Source: Dehalococcoidia bacterium | GTDB lineage: Bacteria > Chloroflexota > Dehalococcoidia > Dehalococcoidales > BS750m-G39 | Direction of reading: 5' to 3' | Assembly (NCBI GenBank): GCA_030616265.1 | Contig: JAUWXS010000042.1 | Span: forward strand, 1 to 6,219 | DNA length: 6,219 nt | Shown here: piece after piece, positions 1-4,418 of the stretch | Position numbering within the stretch: position 1 is the first letter of the stretch | Layout: the number at the start of each line of letters is the position of its first letter | Translations under genes and position numbers: made by a program | Notes under the pieces: model-generated | Told to the model about the DNA's origin: nothing | The model's database searches: none | Seen by the model: the letters and a program-made list of their open reading frames with translations, nothing else

Positions 1-12
1 TTAAAATCCAGC

Positions 13-18
13 TATAAT
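13..18 (+). promoter_or_regulatory. Probable -10 box of the ABC exporter operon
   Basis: A perfect TATAAT lies 47 bp before the ATPase start codon and predicts a leader of about 40 nt. The matching -35 hexamer would fall left of the window, so only half of the promoter can be seen. Confidence 0.5.
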
Positions 19-51
19 GTTTGATGATTACCTCCCGGTTACCTAATAGCT

Positions 52-59
52 AAAGGAGG
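52..59 (+). promoter_or_regulatory. Strong Shine-Dalgarno of the ABC ATPase gene
   Basis: AAAGGAGG ends 6 nt before the ATG at 66. This supports that ATG over the in-frame ATG at 81 (residue 6). A CCTCC at 31-35 in the same leader could pair with GGAGG at 55-59, which would hide the site in a weak 5-bp stem. Confidence 0.8.
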
Positions 60-65
60 GAAGGG

Positions 66-1055
66 ATGCCGAATAAACATATGATTGAGGTGAAACACCT
101 GGTAAAGAACTACGGCGACCTGGCAGCGGTAAATGACATCAGCTTCACCGTCGACGAGGGAGAGGTCTTCGGCCTTCTCGGCCCCAACGGGGCGGGCAAG
201 ACGACGGTCATCAATATTCTGTGCACCCTCTCCAAGCTCAACTCGGGCAAGGCGCTAATCAACGGCTTTGATGCCGACCGCCAGCGGAGCCAGGTTCGCC
301 AGAGCATCGGGCTGGTATTTCAAGACCCCAGCCTTGACGACCGGTTGACCGCCCTGGAAAACCTGGAATTCCACTCGCGGGTGTATAACATCCCCCGCTC
401 GGTGAGGAAAGAAAGAATGGAACAGGCGCTCAACATGGTCGAGCTCTGGGAAAGGCGCCGCGACATCGTCAAGACCTTCTCCGGGGGCATGAAACGCCGC
501 CTTGAGCTTGCCCGCGGCCTCCTCCACCACCCCAGGGTGCTCTTCCTCGACGAGCCTACTCTTGGACTCGACCCCCAGACCCGCCACCGCCTCTGGGACT
601 TCATCCTCGACCTGCGCCAAAGAGAGGGGACCACCGTTTTTCTCACCACCCACTACATGGATGAAGCCGAGTACGCCAACCACATTGCCGTCATGGACTA
701 CGGCAAAATAATCGCCCTGGATACCCCCCAGGAGCTCAAAGGGATGGTGGGGGGAGATATGATTACCCTGAGCGCAGCCGATAACCAGCGGGCTCAAACC
801 GAACTCAAAGAACGCTACCAGATAGAGAGCAAGAGCGACGGCGAGCAGCTTACCTTTGAGATTGCCAATGGCGACCGGTTCATCCCGACATTGATCAAGG
901 AGCTTAAAACCGAAATCTTGAGCATCAGCCTGCGCCGCCCCACCCTGGATGATGTCTTCCTCAAGCTGACCGGACATCGGCTCCGGGACGAGGCGGTCAA
1001 GAGCGAGCTAAAAGAGATGGTACGGCAGTTCGGCCGTCATCAGAGAAGGCACTAA
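66..1055 (+). CDS. ABC exporter ATP-binding protein, DrrA-like
   Basis: This is the cytoplasmic ATPase of an ABC-2 type exporter; it hydrolyses ATP to drive efflux through the permease encoded next. The 329-residue product has every nucleotide-binding motif intact: Walker A GPNGAGKTT (39-47), Q-loop Gln86 in VFQDP, signature FSGGM (138-142), Walker B VLFLDE (158-163), D-loop GLD (167-169) and switch His196 in TTHYMDEAE. After about residue 225 comes the C-terminal extension typical of the DrrA / daunorubicin-resistance group, including RRPTLDDVFLKLTGH (290-304). The length fits that group. The substrate cannot be told from sequence: DrrA-like pairs include drug, lipid, polysaccharide and unknown exporters. 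It is 25 bp from the permease gene, so the two are almost certainly co-transcribed. The family assignment is secure and the substrate is unknown. Confidence 0.95.
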   Translation: MPNKHMIEVKHLVKNYGDLAAVNDISFTVDEGEVFGLLGPNGAGKTTVINILCTLSKLNSGKALINGFDADRQRSQVRQSIGLVFQDPSLDDRLTALENLEFHSRVYNIPRSVRKERMEQALNMVELWERRRDIVKTFSGGMKRRLELARGLLHHPRVLFLDEPTLGLDPQTRHRLWDFILDLRQREGTTVFLTTHYMDEAEYANHIAVMDYGKIIALDTPQELKGMVGGDMITLSAADNQRAQTELKERYQIESKSDGEQLTFEIANGDRFIPTLIKELKTEILSISLRRPTLDDVFLKLTGHRLRDEAVKSELKEMVRQFGRHQRRH

Positions 1056-1080
1056 AGCACCCGTTGAGGCAAGGAGAGCT

Positions 1081-1869
1081 ATGAACAACCTATGGGGTAT
1101 ATATACTATCTGGTACCGCGATCTGTTAAGGTTCTGGCGGGACAAGATGCGCATGGTTACTTCCCTTGCCTTCCCTCTGCTGTTTCTGGTCGTCTTCGGC
1201 AGCGGTTTGAGCGGTGCCATGGGTATGCTCGCCCCGGGGGTTGATTTCTCCAAGTTCATGTTCCCCGGCATCATCGGTATGACGGTGCTGATGACCTCTT
1301 TCATCTCCGGGGTATCCGTGGTCTGGGACCGTGAGTTCGGCTTTCTCAAAGAGATACTGGTGGCACCTATCAGCCGGGTGTCGGTGGCGGCGGGAAAAAC
1401 GCTGGGCGGAGCTACCATCGCCCTCTTTCAAGGGGGGATTATACTCGCCTTCGCTCCCCTCTTCGGAGTCACCTTCCCCCCGATAATCCTGCTCCAGCTA
1501 CTGCCGGTGATGTTTCTGGTCGCCTGCGCCCTCTCCGCCATGGGCATCTTCCTCGCCTCACGGATAAAATCTATAGAAGCCCATCAGGCGGTGATACAGC
1601 TGCTCATGTTCCCCATGATATTCCTCTCCGGCGTTTTCTTCCCGGTCAATAACCTGCCCGACTGGATGAGCGTCCTGGTCAAAATCAACCCGGTAACCTA
1701 CGCCGTCGACCCCATACGCCAACTCATACTCGGCGCCGAGTCCGCCTCTTTCCTGGGCATCACCGTCTTCGGGCATAAAATGTCCATCGGCGAGGACTTA
1801 ATGATAGTAGCCGCCTTCGGCGTGGTCATGGTTGTCCTGGCCATGTGGTCCTTCAGCACGCAAGAATAA
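1081..1869 (+). CDS. ABC-2 type exporter permease, DrrB-like
   Basis: This is the membrane subunit partnering the upstream ATPase; two copies would be expected to form the channel with two ATPase subunits. The 262-residue product has an amphipathic basic N-terminus (about 10-24) and about six hydrophobic segments, roughly 25-44, 58-80, 107-128, 136-159, 168-188 and 238-257. The cytoplasmic loop DREFGFLKEILVAPISR (83-99) is the conserved ABC-2 element that contacts the ATPase. The FLSGVFFPVNNLPDW segment (181-195), followed by KINPVTYAVDPIR, is typical of the DrrB/YadH group. AAGGAG at 1071-1076 supports the ATG, although the 4-nt spacing is short. The stop codon lies inside the A-run that becomes the U-tract of the convergent ssrA terminator, so the two units are packed end to end. 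Substrate unknown. Confidence 0.93.
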   Translation: MNNLWGIYTIWYRDLLRFWRDKMRMVTSLAFPLLFLVVFGSGLSGAMGMLAPGVDFSKFMFPGIIGMTVLMTSFISGVSVVWDREFGFLKEILVAPISRVSVAAGKTLGGATIALFQGGIILAFAPLFGVTFPPIILLQLLPVMFLVACALSAMGIFLASRIKSIEAHQAVIQLLMFPMIFLSGVFFPVNNLPDWMSVLVKINPVTYAVDPIRQLILGAESASFLGITVFGHKMSIGEDLMIVAAFGVVMVVLAMWSFSTQE

Positions 1870-1897
1870 AAAAGCGCTGGCTTTATAAAGCCAGCGC
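1868..1897 (-). terminator. Intrinsic terminator of ssrA
   Basis: A perfect 24-bp palindrome (half-arm GCGCTGGCTTTA, 1874-1897) is followed on the minus strand by six T. It starts 12 nt beyond the tmRNA CCA end. On the plus strand the palindrome sits just after the permease stop but has no T-run, so it is a clear terminator for ssrA and perhaps only a 3'-end stem-loop for the permease mRNA. Confidence 0.9.
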
Positions 1898-2077
1898 CTC
1901 TAAAATTTCTGGTGGAGACGGGGGAGGGTCGAACTCCCCGTCCAAGAGAAGCTGCCCAGGATATACTACAGGCTTAGTCAGCTCTTTAATCTCGCCCGAA
2001 TAACCTCTGCTGACCGAGTTTAGCCAGGCCAGTCGATAACTCTTTCGCACACCCTCACCGACATCGGGGTGGCGGCA

Positions 2078-2123
2078 CCTCAATTTTCGACACCCAATCC
2101 CCACCCATTGAGGGGAGGTGGGG
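2078..2123 (-). other. tmRNA pseudoknot downstream of the tag
   Basis: Two interleaved perfect 7-bp stems form a classical H-type pseudoknot. Bases 2117-2123 pair with 2099-2105 (CCCCACC with GGTGGGG), and 2107-2113 pair with 2078-2084 (CCTCAAT with ATTGAGG). This is the position of pseudoknot 2 in standard tmRNA. Confidence 0.8.
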
Positions 2124-2143
2124 CGGGCGCGCAGCCTATTTAA

Positions 2144-2173
2144 TTAGGCTGCGTAAGCGAATTCAGGTTCGCC
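2144..2173 (-). other. tmRNA tag reading frame, GEPEFAYAA
   Basis: Reading from GGC at 2173 to TAA at 2146-2144 gives GEPEFAYAA. The small hydrophobic ending (AYAA) is the kind recognised by ClpXP-type proteases. The frame is also open upstream (QKTT before GEPE), so the exact resume codon is inferred. GGC is favoured because it gives nine residues beginning with Gly, like the Dehalococcoides tag as I recall it, and because there is an A four bases before it. The stop codon lies in the loop-side of the stem at 2131-2152 (GCAGCCTA paired with TAGGCTGC). Confidence 0.75.
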
Positions 2174-2291
2174 AGTTGTTTTTTGCCACTTGTTTTATGA
2201 GGTTAGCGGCACCTCAGCCTGCGACCCTGCAACACACTTCCCCTGTCGAACCCGCGCGTCCCCCTATTCAATTGTTAAAGAGCCCGGCAAG

Positions 2292-2756
2292 CTACCTTCC
2301 CCCCCCCCCTCTCCTCTTCATCGCTCGCTCCATCTCTCTCTCCGCATCATGGCGGGCTATGGCTTCCCGCTTATCATAAAGCTTCTTGCCCTTAGCTAAG
2401 GCTATCTCGACCTTAGCCAGGCTACCTTTAATATACACCCTGAGGGGCACCAAAGTAAAACCCTTCTCCACTACCTGGCTGGTAAGGCTATCAATCTGTT
2501 TACGGTGCAGCAACAGCTTGCGCTTTCGCCTCGGCTCATGGCTCGTATAGCTGGCGGCATCATAGCGGGCTATATGAGCATTCTGCAGCCACAACTCCCC
2601 GCCTTCGGGTTGGACGTAGGCGTCACCCAGGCTCACCCTGCCCGCCCGCAGCGACTTTATCTCGGTGCCGGTGAGGGCAATGCCGGCTTCTACGCTCTCG
2701 CCGATATGGTAATTATGATAAGCCTTACGGTTGGTAGCTACTGTCTTTATGGCCAC
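2292..2756 (-). CDS. smpB: SsrA-binding protein SmpB, GTG start
   Basis: SmpB binds the tRNA-like part of tmRNA and carries it into the A site of stalled ribosomes; its basic C-terminal tail lies in the empty mRNA channel. From the GTG at 2756 the product has 154 residues, a usual SmpB length. It shows NRKAYHNY (9-16), EAGIALTGTEIKSLR (23-37), SLGDAYV (42-48), YTSHEPRRKRKLLLHRKQI (70-88) and KGKKLYDKREAIARHDAERE (122-141). A longer frame from TTG at 2789 was rejected: it would start inside the promoter, has no Shine-Dalgarno, and adds residues homologues lack. The GTG also lacks a Shine-Dalgarno but sits 6 nt after a perfect TATAAT, suggesting leaderless mRNA. The tail ends MKRRGGGGR, where the glycines come from an 11-base G run (2299-2309). 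ssrA follows 28 nt later. Confidence 0.96.
   Translation of the reverse strand: MAIKTVATNRKAYHNYHIGESVEAGIALTGTEIKSLRAGRVSLGDAYVQPEGGELWLQNAHIARYDAASYTSHEPRRKRKLLLHRKQIDSLTSQVVEKGFTLVPLRVYIKGSLAKVEIALAKGKKLYDKREAIARHDAEREMERAMKRRGGGGR
2299..2309 (-). repeat. G11 homopolymer in the last codons of smpB
   Basis: Eleven consecutive C on the plus strand read as G11 in smpB and encode most of Gly150-Gly153. Such runs are prone to polymerase slippage and to sequencing or assembly length errors. In the given sequence the reading frame is intact. Confidence 0.95.
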
Positions 2757-2762
2757 AATTAA

Positions 2763-2789
2763 ATTATAACACAGCTCAAAGTCGGGCAA
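2763..2789 (-). promoter_or_regulatory. smpB promoter giving a leaderless mRNA
   Basis: A perfect TATAAT lies at 2768-2763 with TTGCCC at 2789-2784 (15-bp spacer; overlapping TTTGCC would give 16). Only six bases separate the -10 box from the GTG codon, so transcription should begin at or beside the start codon. Confidence 0.65.
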
Positions 2790-2817
2790 AAAAGTCAGCT
2801 GGAATTAAGGAAGAAGG

Positions 2818-2858
2818 CTACGAGGACTATATGCTTCTAGTGGCGCTTGACCTCGTAG
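2818..2858. repeat. 8-bp inverted repeat at the end of the unknown gene
   Basis: CTACGAGG (2818-2825) and CCTCGTAG (2851-2858) are perfect inverted arms around a 25-nt loop that contains the stop codon of the 111-residue gene. There is no adjacent T-run, so it is at best a weak terminator or mRNA-end stem. Confidence 0.4.
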
Positions 2859-3172
2859 GAAGCAAAGATAAAGTCCAGGTCCTGCTCCAAAGCAGAAACC
2901 TTGGCTTTGGGGAAGAGCTTATCATCGACATCGATTATCAGCTTGGTTTCACCCCTGGCCGAACCCACGATGTGGGCTCGGAGGCATTCTTTGCCCCCCT
3001 TAGCATTAAAGGTCAATATGCCCCGGGAGATAAACGACGAAGAGTCCTCGGGCATAGAGTATGTTCCCAGCTTGGCCTCACCCACCACCACCCCCTGCTT
3101 GAGCACAAAGTCCCTGACCTCGTCATAGAGCAGCTCCGGCTGTACCTGGCTGTATGTCTTCTTAATCTGCAT
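2837..3172 (-). CDS. Conserved-looking protein of unknown function, 111 residues
   Basis: I do not recognise this family. The product is a small soluble protein of 111 residues with no signal peptide or membrane segment. It appears to alternate helix and strand: a helix near PELLYDEVRDFVLKQG (12-27), then likely strands around FISRGILTF (49-57), LRAHIVGSA (65-73) and TKLIIDVDD (77-85), and an acidic end LEQDLDFIFASYEV (95-108). Codon use (frequent G/C third bases, CTG, AAG, ATC) matches the neighbouring genes, so it is very probably translated. The ATG at 3172 was chosen because AGGAG precedes it by 9 nt and a promoter lies just upstream. An earlier in-frame ATG at 3262 would add 30 residues of AT-rich, differently biased codons that overlap that promoter. 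It precedes smpB by 80 bp in the same direction, so a role in ribosome rescue is possible, but nothing in the sequence shows it. Confidence 0.75.
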   Translation of the reverse strand: MQIKKTYSQVQPELLYDEVRDFVLKQGVVVGEAKLGTYSMPEDSSSFISRGILTFNAKGGKECLRAHIVGSARGETKLIIDVDDKLFPKAKVSALEQDLDFIFASYEVKRH

Positions 3173-3181
3173 CCCTGTCCT

Positions 3182-3186
3182 CTCCT
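3182..3186 (-). promoter_or_regulatory. Shine-Dalgarno that decides the start of the unknown gene
   Basis: AGGAG within GAGGAGAGG (3187-3179) lies 9 nt before the ATG at 3172. The alternative ATG at 3262 has only a distant GGAG 10 nt upstream and lies ahead of the predicted promoter. Confidence 0.65.
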
Positions 3187-3217
3187 CTATTCCCTCTAGG
3201 GCTGATAATCCTATACT

Positions 3218-3246
3218 ATAATAAAGCTTTTCCCGATTTTTAGCAA
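3218..3246 (-). promoter_or_regulatory. Promoter of the unknown gene
   Basis: TTGCTA (3246-3241) and TATTAT (3223-3218) are separated by exactly 17 bp, matching the sigma-70 type consensus at 4/6 and 5/6 positions. The start site would be near 3211, giving a leader of about 40 nt with the AGGAG in it. Confidence 0.6.
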
Positions 3247-3323
3247 TGGAGTCTACCGTCATTGCTTAACCACTCCACCCCCCAGTTATTTTTCCCACAC
3301 CAACCCGCCCACGAAGGTCTTTC

Positions 3324-3469
3324 AAAAGGGGTCTTTTCACCCCACAAAAATTTCATTTTTGCGGGGGCCCCGGATTTGCCCCCTTTAAAACCCCCAAAAA
3401 CATATGGGGCTAACGTCCCTCTTGAATTCTCAACCCTCTGGGGTGTTTAAGAGGGGCGTAGCCCCTCTT
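3324..3469. repeat. Palindrome-rich element, possible intergenic repeat family
   Basis: Several stem-loops are stacked here. Bases 3340-3366 form an 11-bp stem with one A-C mismatch and loop TTTCA. Bases 3449-3469 form a perfect 9-bp stem, AAGAGGGGC, loop GTA, GCCCCTCTT. Smaller ones are GGGG/CCCC at 3328-3343, GCCCC/GGGGC at 3378-3410, and ACCC/GGGT at 3433-3444. CCCTCTT at 3417-3423 can compete for AAGAGGG at 3449-3455. The density of palindromes and absence of coding signal resemble REP/MITE-like intergenic repeats, but a second copy is not in the window, so repetition is not shown. Confidence 0.45.
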
Positions 3470-3478
3470 TACCTTAAA

Positions 3479-3537
3479 GGGCGGCGGGCGGGAATAGATA
3501 AAATCGGGGTGGGGTGGGACACAAGACCTGGGAGGGG
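3479..3537 (+). other. G-run cluster upstream of the rpsB promoter
   Basis: Eight runs of three or more G occur at 3479-3481, 3486-3488, 3490-3492, 3506-3509, 3511-3514, 3516-3518, 3530-3532 and 3534-3537. Some loops (11-13 nt) are longer than the standard quadruplex limit, so quadruplex formation is possible but not a textbook match. The last run ends 17 bp before the -35 box. Confidence 0.45.
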
Positions 3538-3554
3538 ACAACCCTTAATTGATA

Positions 3555-3583
3555 TTGTTGCCAAGCACGCAGTATGATATACT
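3555..3583 (+). promoter_or_regulatory. Promoter of the rpsB-tsf-pyrH-frr operon
   Basis: TTGTTG (3555-3560) and TATACT (3578-3583) are 17 bp apart, and a TG one base before the -10 makes it an extended -10 promoter. The start would be near 3590, leaving a leader of about 35 nt, too short for a large autoregulatory leader. A second TATAAT at 3603-3608 lacks a credible -35. Confidence 0.65.
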
Positions 3584-3610
3584 GTTAAACTGACTACTAG
3601 ATATAATAGA

Positions 3611-3616
3611 AAGGAG
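3611..3616 (+). promoter_or_regulatory. Shine-Dalgarno that supports the TTG start of rpsB
   Basis: AAGGAG lies 7 nt before the TTG at 3624. No ATG or GTG lies near this spacing, and the next in-frame ATG is at codon 28, inside the conserved N-terminus. Confidence 0.85.
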
Positions 3617-3623
3617 ACCAAGC

Positions 3624-4418
3624 TTGCCCGATACCGCCACCATTAAAGAGCTTCTAGAAGCCGGGGCCCACTTCGGCCACCAGACCAGCCGCTGGCACCC
3701 GGCTATGAAGAAATATATATTCACCAAGCGCAACGGCATTCACATCATCGACCTGGAACAAACGGCGGCTATGTTGGACAGGGCCTGCGACTTTGTGCGC
3801 GAGATAGCCGCTGAAGGCGGCAACATACTCTTTGTCGGCACCAAAAAGCAGGCACAGGAGTCAATCGAACTGGAGGCACAGCGCTGCAACATGTTCTACG
3901 TCAACCAGCGCTGGCTGGGCGGGGTGCTCACCAACTTCGCCACCATCCAGGCACGAATAGACTACCTCGTCCGCCTGGAAGACCAGCAAAGCCGGGGGGA
4001 CTTTGAACGCCTGCCCAAAAAGGAAGCGCTAAAAGTGGGGGAGAAAATCCTGCGCCTCAACCGCCAGATGGGCGGCTTTAAGGAACTGACCAAGCTGCCC
4101 GACGCCCTGTTCATTATCGACCCCACCAAAGAAAGGATTGCCATTGCCGAAGCCAGGCGGGTGGGAATACCGTTGGTATCTATAGTAGATACCAACTGCG
4201 ACCCCGATGATATAGACTACCCCATCCCCGCCAACGACGATGCCATCAGGACCATCAAGCTGATATGCAACAAGATTGCCGATGCCGTTATTGAGGGTAG
4301 AACCGGTGGAATGGCAGCAGAGGCTGGTGGGGAGGCTGAAATTACCGAAATCACCGAACCCCTTATCTTCAGCCCCGACGACACCCCCGATAACGAACCT
4401 AAAGGAGAGGCAGCTTGA
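3624..4418 (+). CDS. rpsB: 30S ribosomal protein S2, TTG start
   Basis: S2 is a late-binding protein of the small ribosomal subunit, located between head and body and needed for S1 binding and initiation where S1 is present. The 264-residue product carries the first S2 signature in LLEAGAHFGHQTSRWHPAM (10-28), then RNGIHIIDLEQT (36-47), GTKKQA (72-77), NQRWLGGVLTNF (94-105), and the second signature in PDALFIIDPTKERIAIAEA (159-177) followed by GIPLVSIVDTNCDPDDIDYPIPAN. Length is within the usual range, with an acidic low-complexity tail after about 230. The start is TTG, fixed by AAGGAG at 3611-3616 and by homology of the next residues. It is first in the operon, and its stop overlaps the TTG of tsf, so the two are probably translationally coupled. 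Confidence 0.98.
   Translation: MPDTATIKELLEAGAHFGHQTSRWHPAMKKYIFTKRNGIHIIDLEQTAAMLDRACDFVREIAAEGGNILFVGTKKQAQESIELEAQRCNMFYVNQRWLGGVLTNFATIQARIDYLVRLEDQQSRGDFERLPKKEALKVGEKILRLNRQMGGFKELTKLPDALFIIDPTKERIAIAEARRVGIPLVSIVDTNCDPDDIDYPIPANDDAIRTIKLICNKIADAVIEGRTGGMAAEAGGEAEITEITEPLIFSPDDTPDNEPKGEAA
4401..4407 (+). promoter_or_regulatory. Shine-Dalgarno that decides the TTG start of tsf
   Basis: AAAGGAG lies inside the last codons of rpsB, 7 nt before the TTG at 4415. That TTG overlaps the rpsB stop as TTGA. Confidence 0.88.

Larger units (their letters stand above)
1910..2263 (-). ncRNA. ssrA: tmRNA (transfer-messenger RNA)
   Basis: tmRNA rescues ribosomes stalled on mRNAs lacking a stop codon: it is charged with alanine, enters with SmpB, and supplies a short template that adds a degradation tag. 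The 5' end GGGGACG (2263-2257) pairs over 7 bp with CGTCTCC before the genome-encoded ACCA (1910-1913). It includes a G-U at the third pair, the alanyl-tRNA synthetase identity element. The 3' part has a T-loop TTCGACC (1933-1927), and the 5' part has the conserved GGTTCGACAGGG. An open reading frame at 2173-2144 encodes GEPEFAYAA and stops inside a stem (2131-2152). An H-type pseudoknot follows at 2078-2123. Length 354 nt is normal. smpB lies 28 nt upstream on the same strand, with no clear promoter between them, so co-transcription and 5' processing are likely. One oddity is that the T-stem can form 6 rather than 5 pairs. The 5' end is inferred from acceptor pairing. Confidence 0.96.
3247..3554. 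other. Divergent intergenic spacer without a convincing gene
   Basis: This 308-bp stretch lies between the minus-strand promoter (3218-3246) and the rpsB promoter (3555-3583). Short frames exist, including one of 62 codons from 3262 on the plus strand, but they are proline-rich, low in complexity, lack a good Shine-Dalgarno and resemble no family I know. Bases 3270-3440 are C-rich with many short palindromes, and 3479-3537 is G-rich. It may hold a repetitive element, described separately. Confidence 0.7.

Noticed and set aside
255..977. Long open frame (240 codons) on the minus strand inside the ABC ATPase gene
   Set aside because: It is exactly antisense to a gene with complete ABC motifs, has no Shine-Dalgarno or family resemblance, and reflects GC-rich codon bias.
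1910..1945. tRNA-like 3' end with T-loop and CCA
   Set aside because: It is not a separate tRNA: the acceptor partner lies 320 bases away, as in tmRNA, and no anticodon arm is present.
1883..2104. Minus-strand open frame of 73 codons
   Set aside because: It lies almost wholly inside ssrA, whose RNA structure explains the sequence.
2176..2399. Two short plus-strand frames of 67 and 69 codons
   Set aside because: They are antisense to the ssrA 5' part and smpB 3' end and have no gene-like features.
2831..3199. Plus-strand frame of 122 codons opposite the unknown gene
   Set aside because: The minus-strand frame has a promoter, Shine-Dalgarno and codon use like its neighbours. This one lacks a ribosome-binding site and reads like a reverse-complement shadow.
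3262..3450. 62-codon plus-strand frame in the divergent spacer
   Set aside because: Low-complexity Pro/Phe/Lys-rich translation of C runs, no Shine-Dalgarno, and it runs through several palindromes.
3247..3554. CRISPR array, insertion sequence or transposase remnant
   Set aside because: There are no evenly spaced direct repeats, no transposase-like frame and no flanking target duplication that I can see; only palindromes and homopolymer runs.
3591..3623. S2-binding autoregulatory leader before rpsB
   Set aside because: The predicted leader is only about 35 nt and contains little beyond the Shine-Dalgarno, too short for the known rpsB leader structures.
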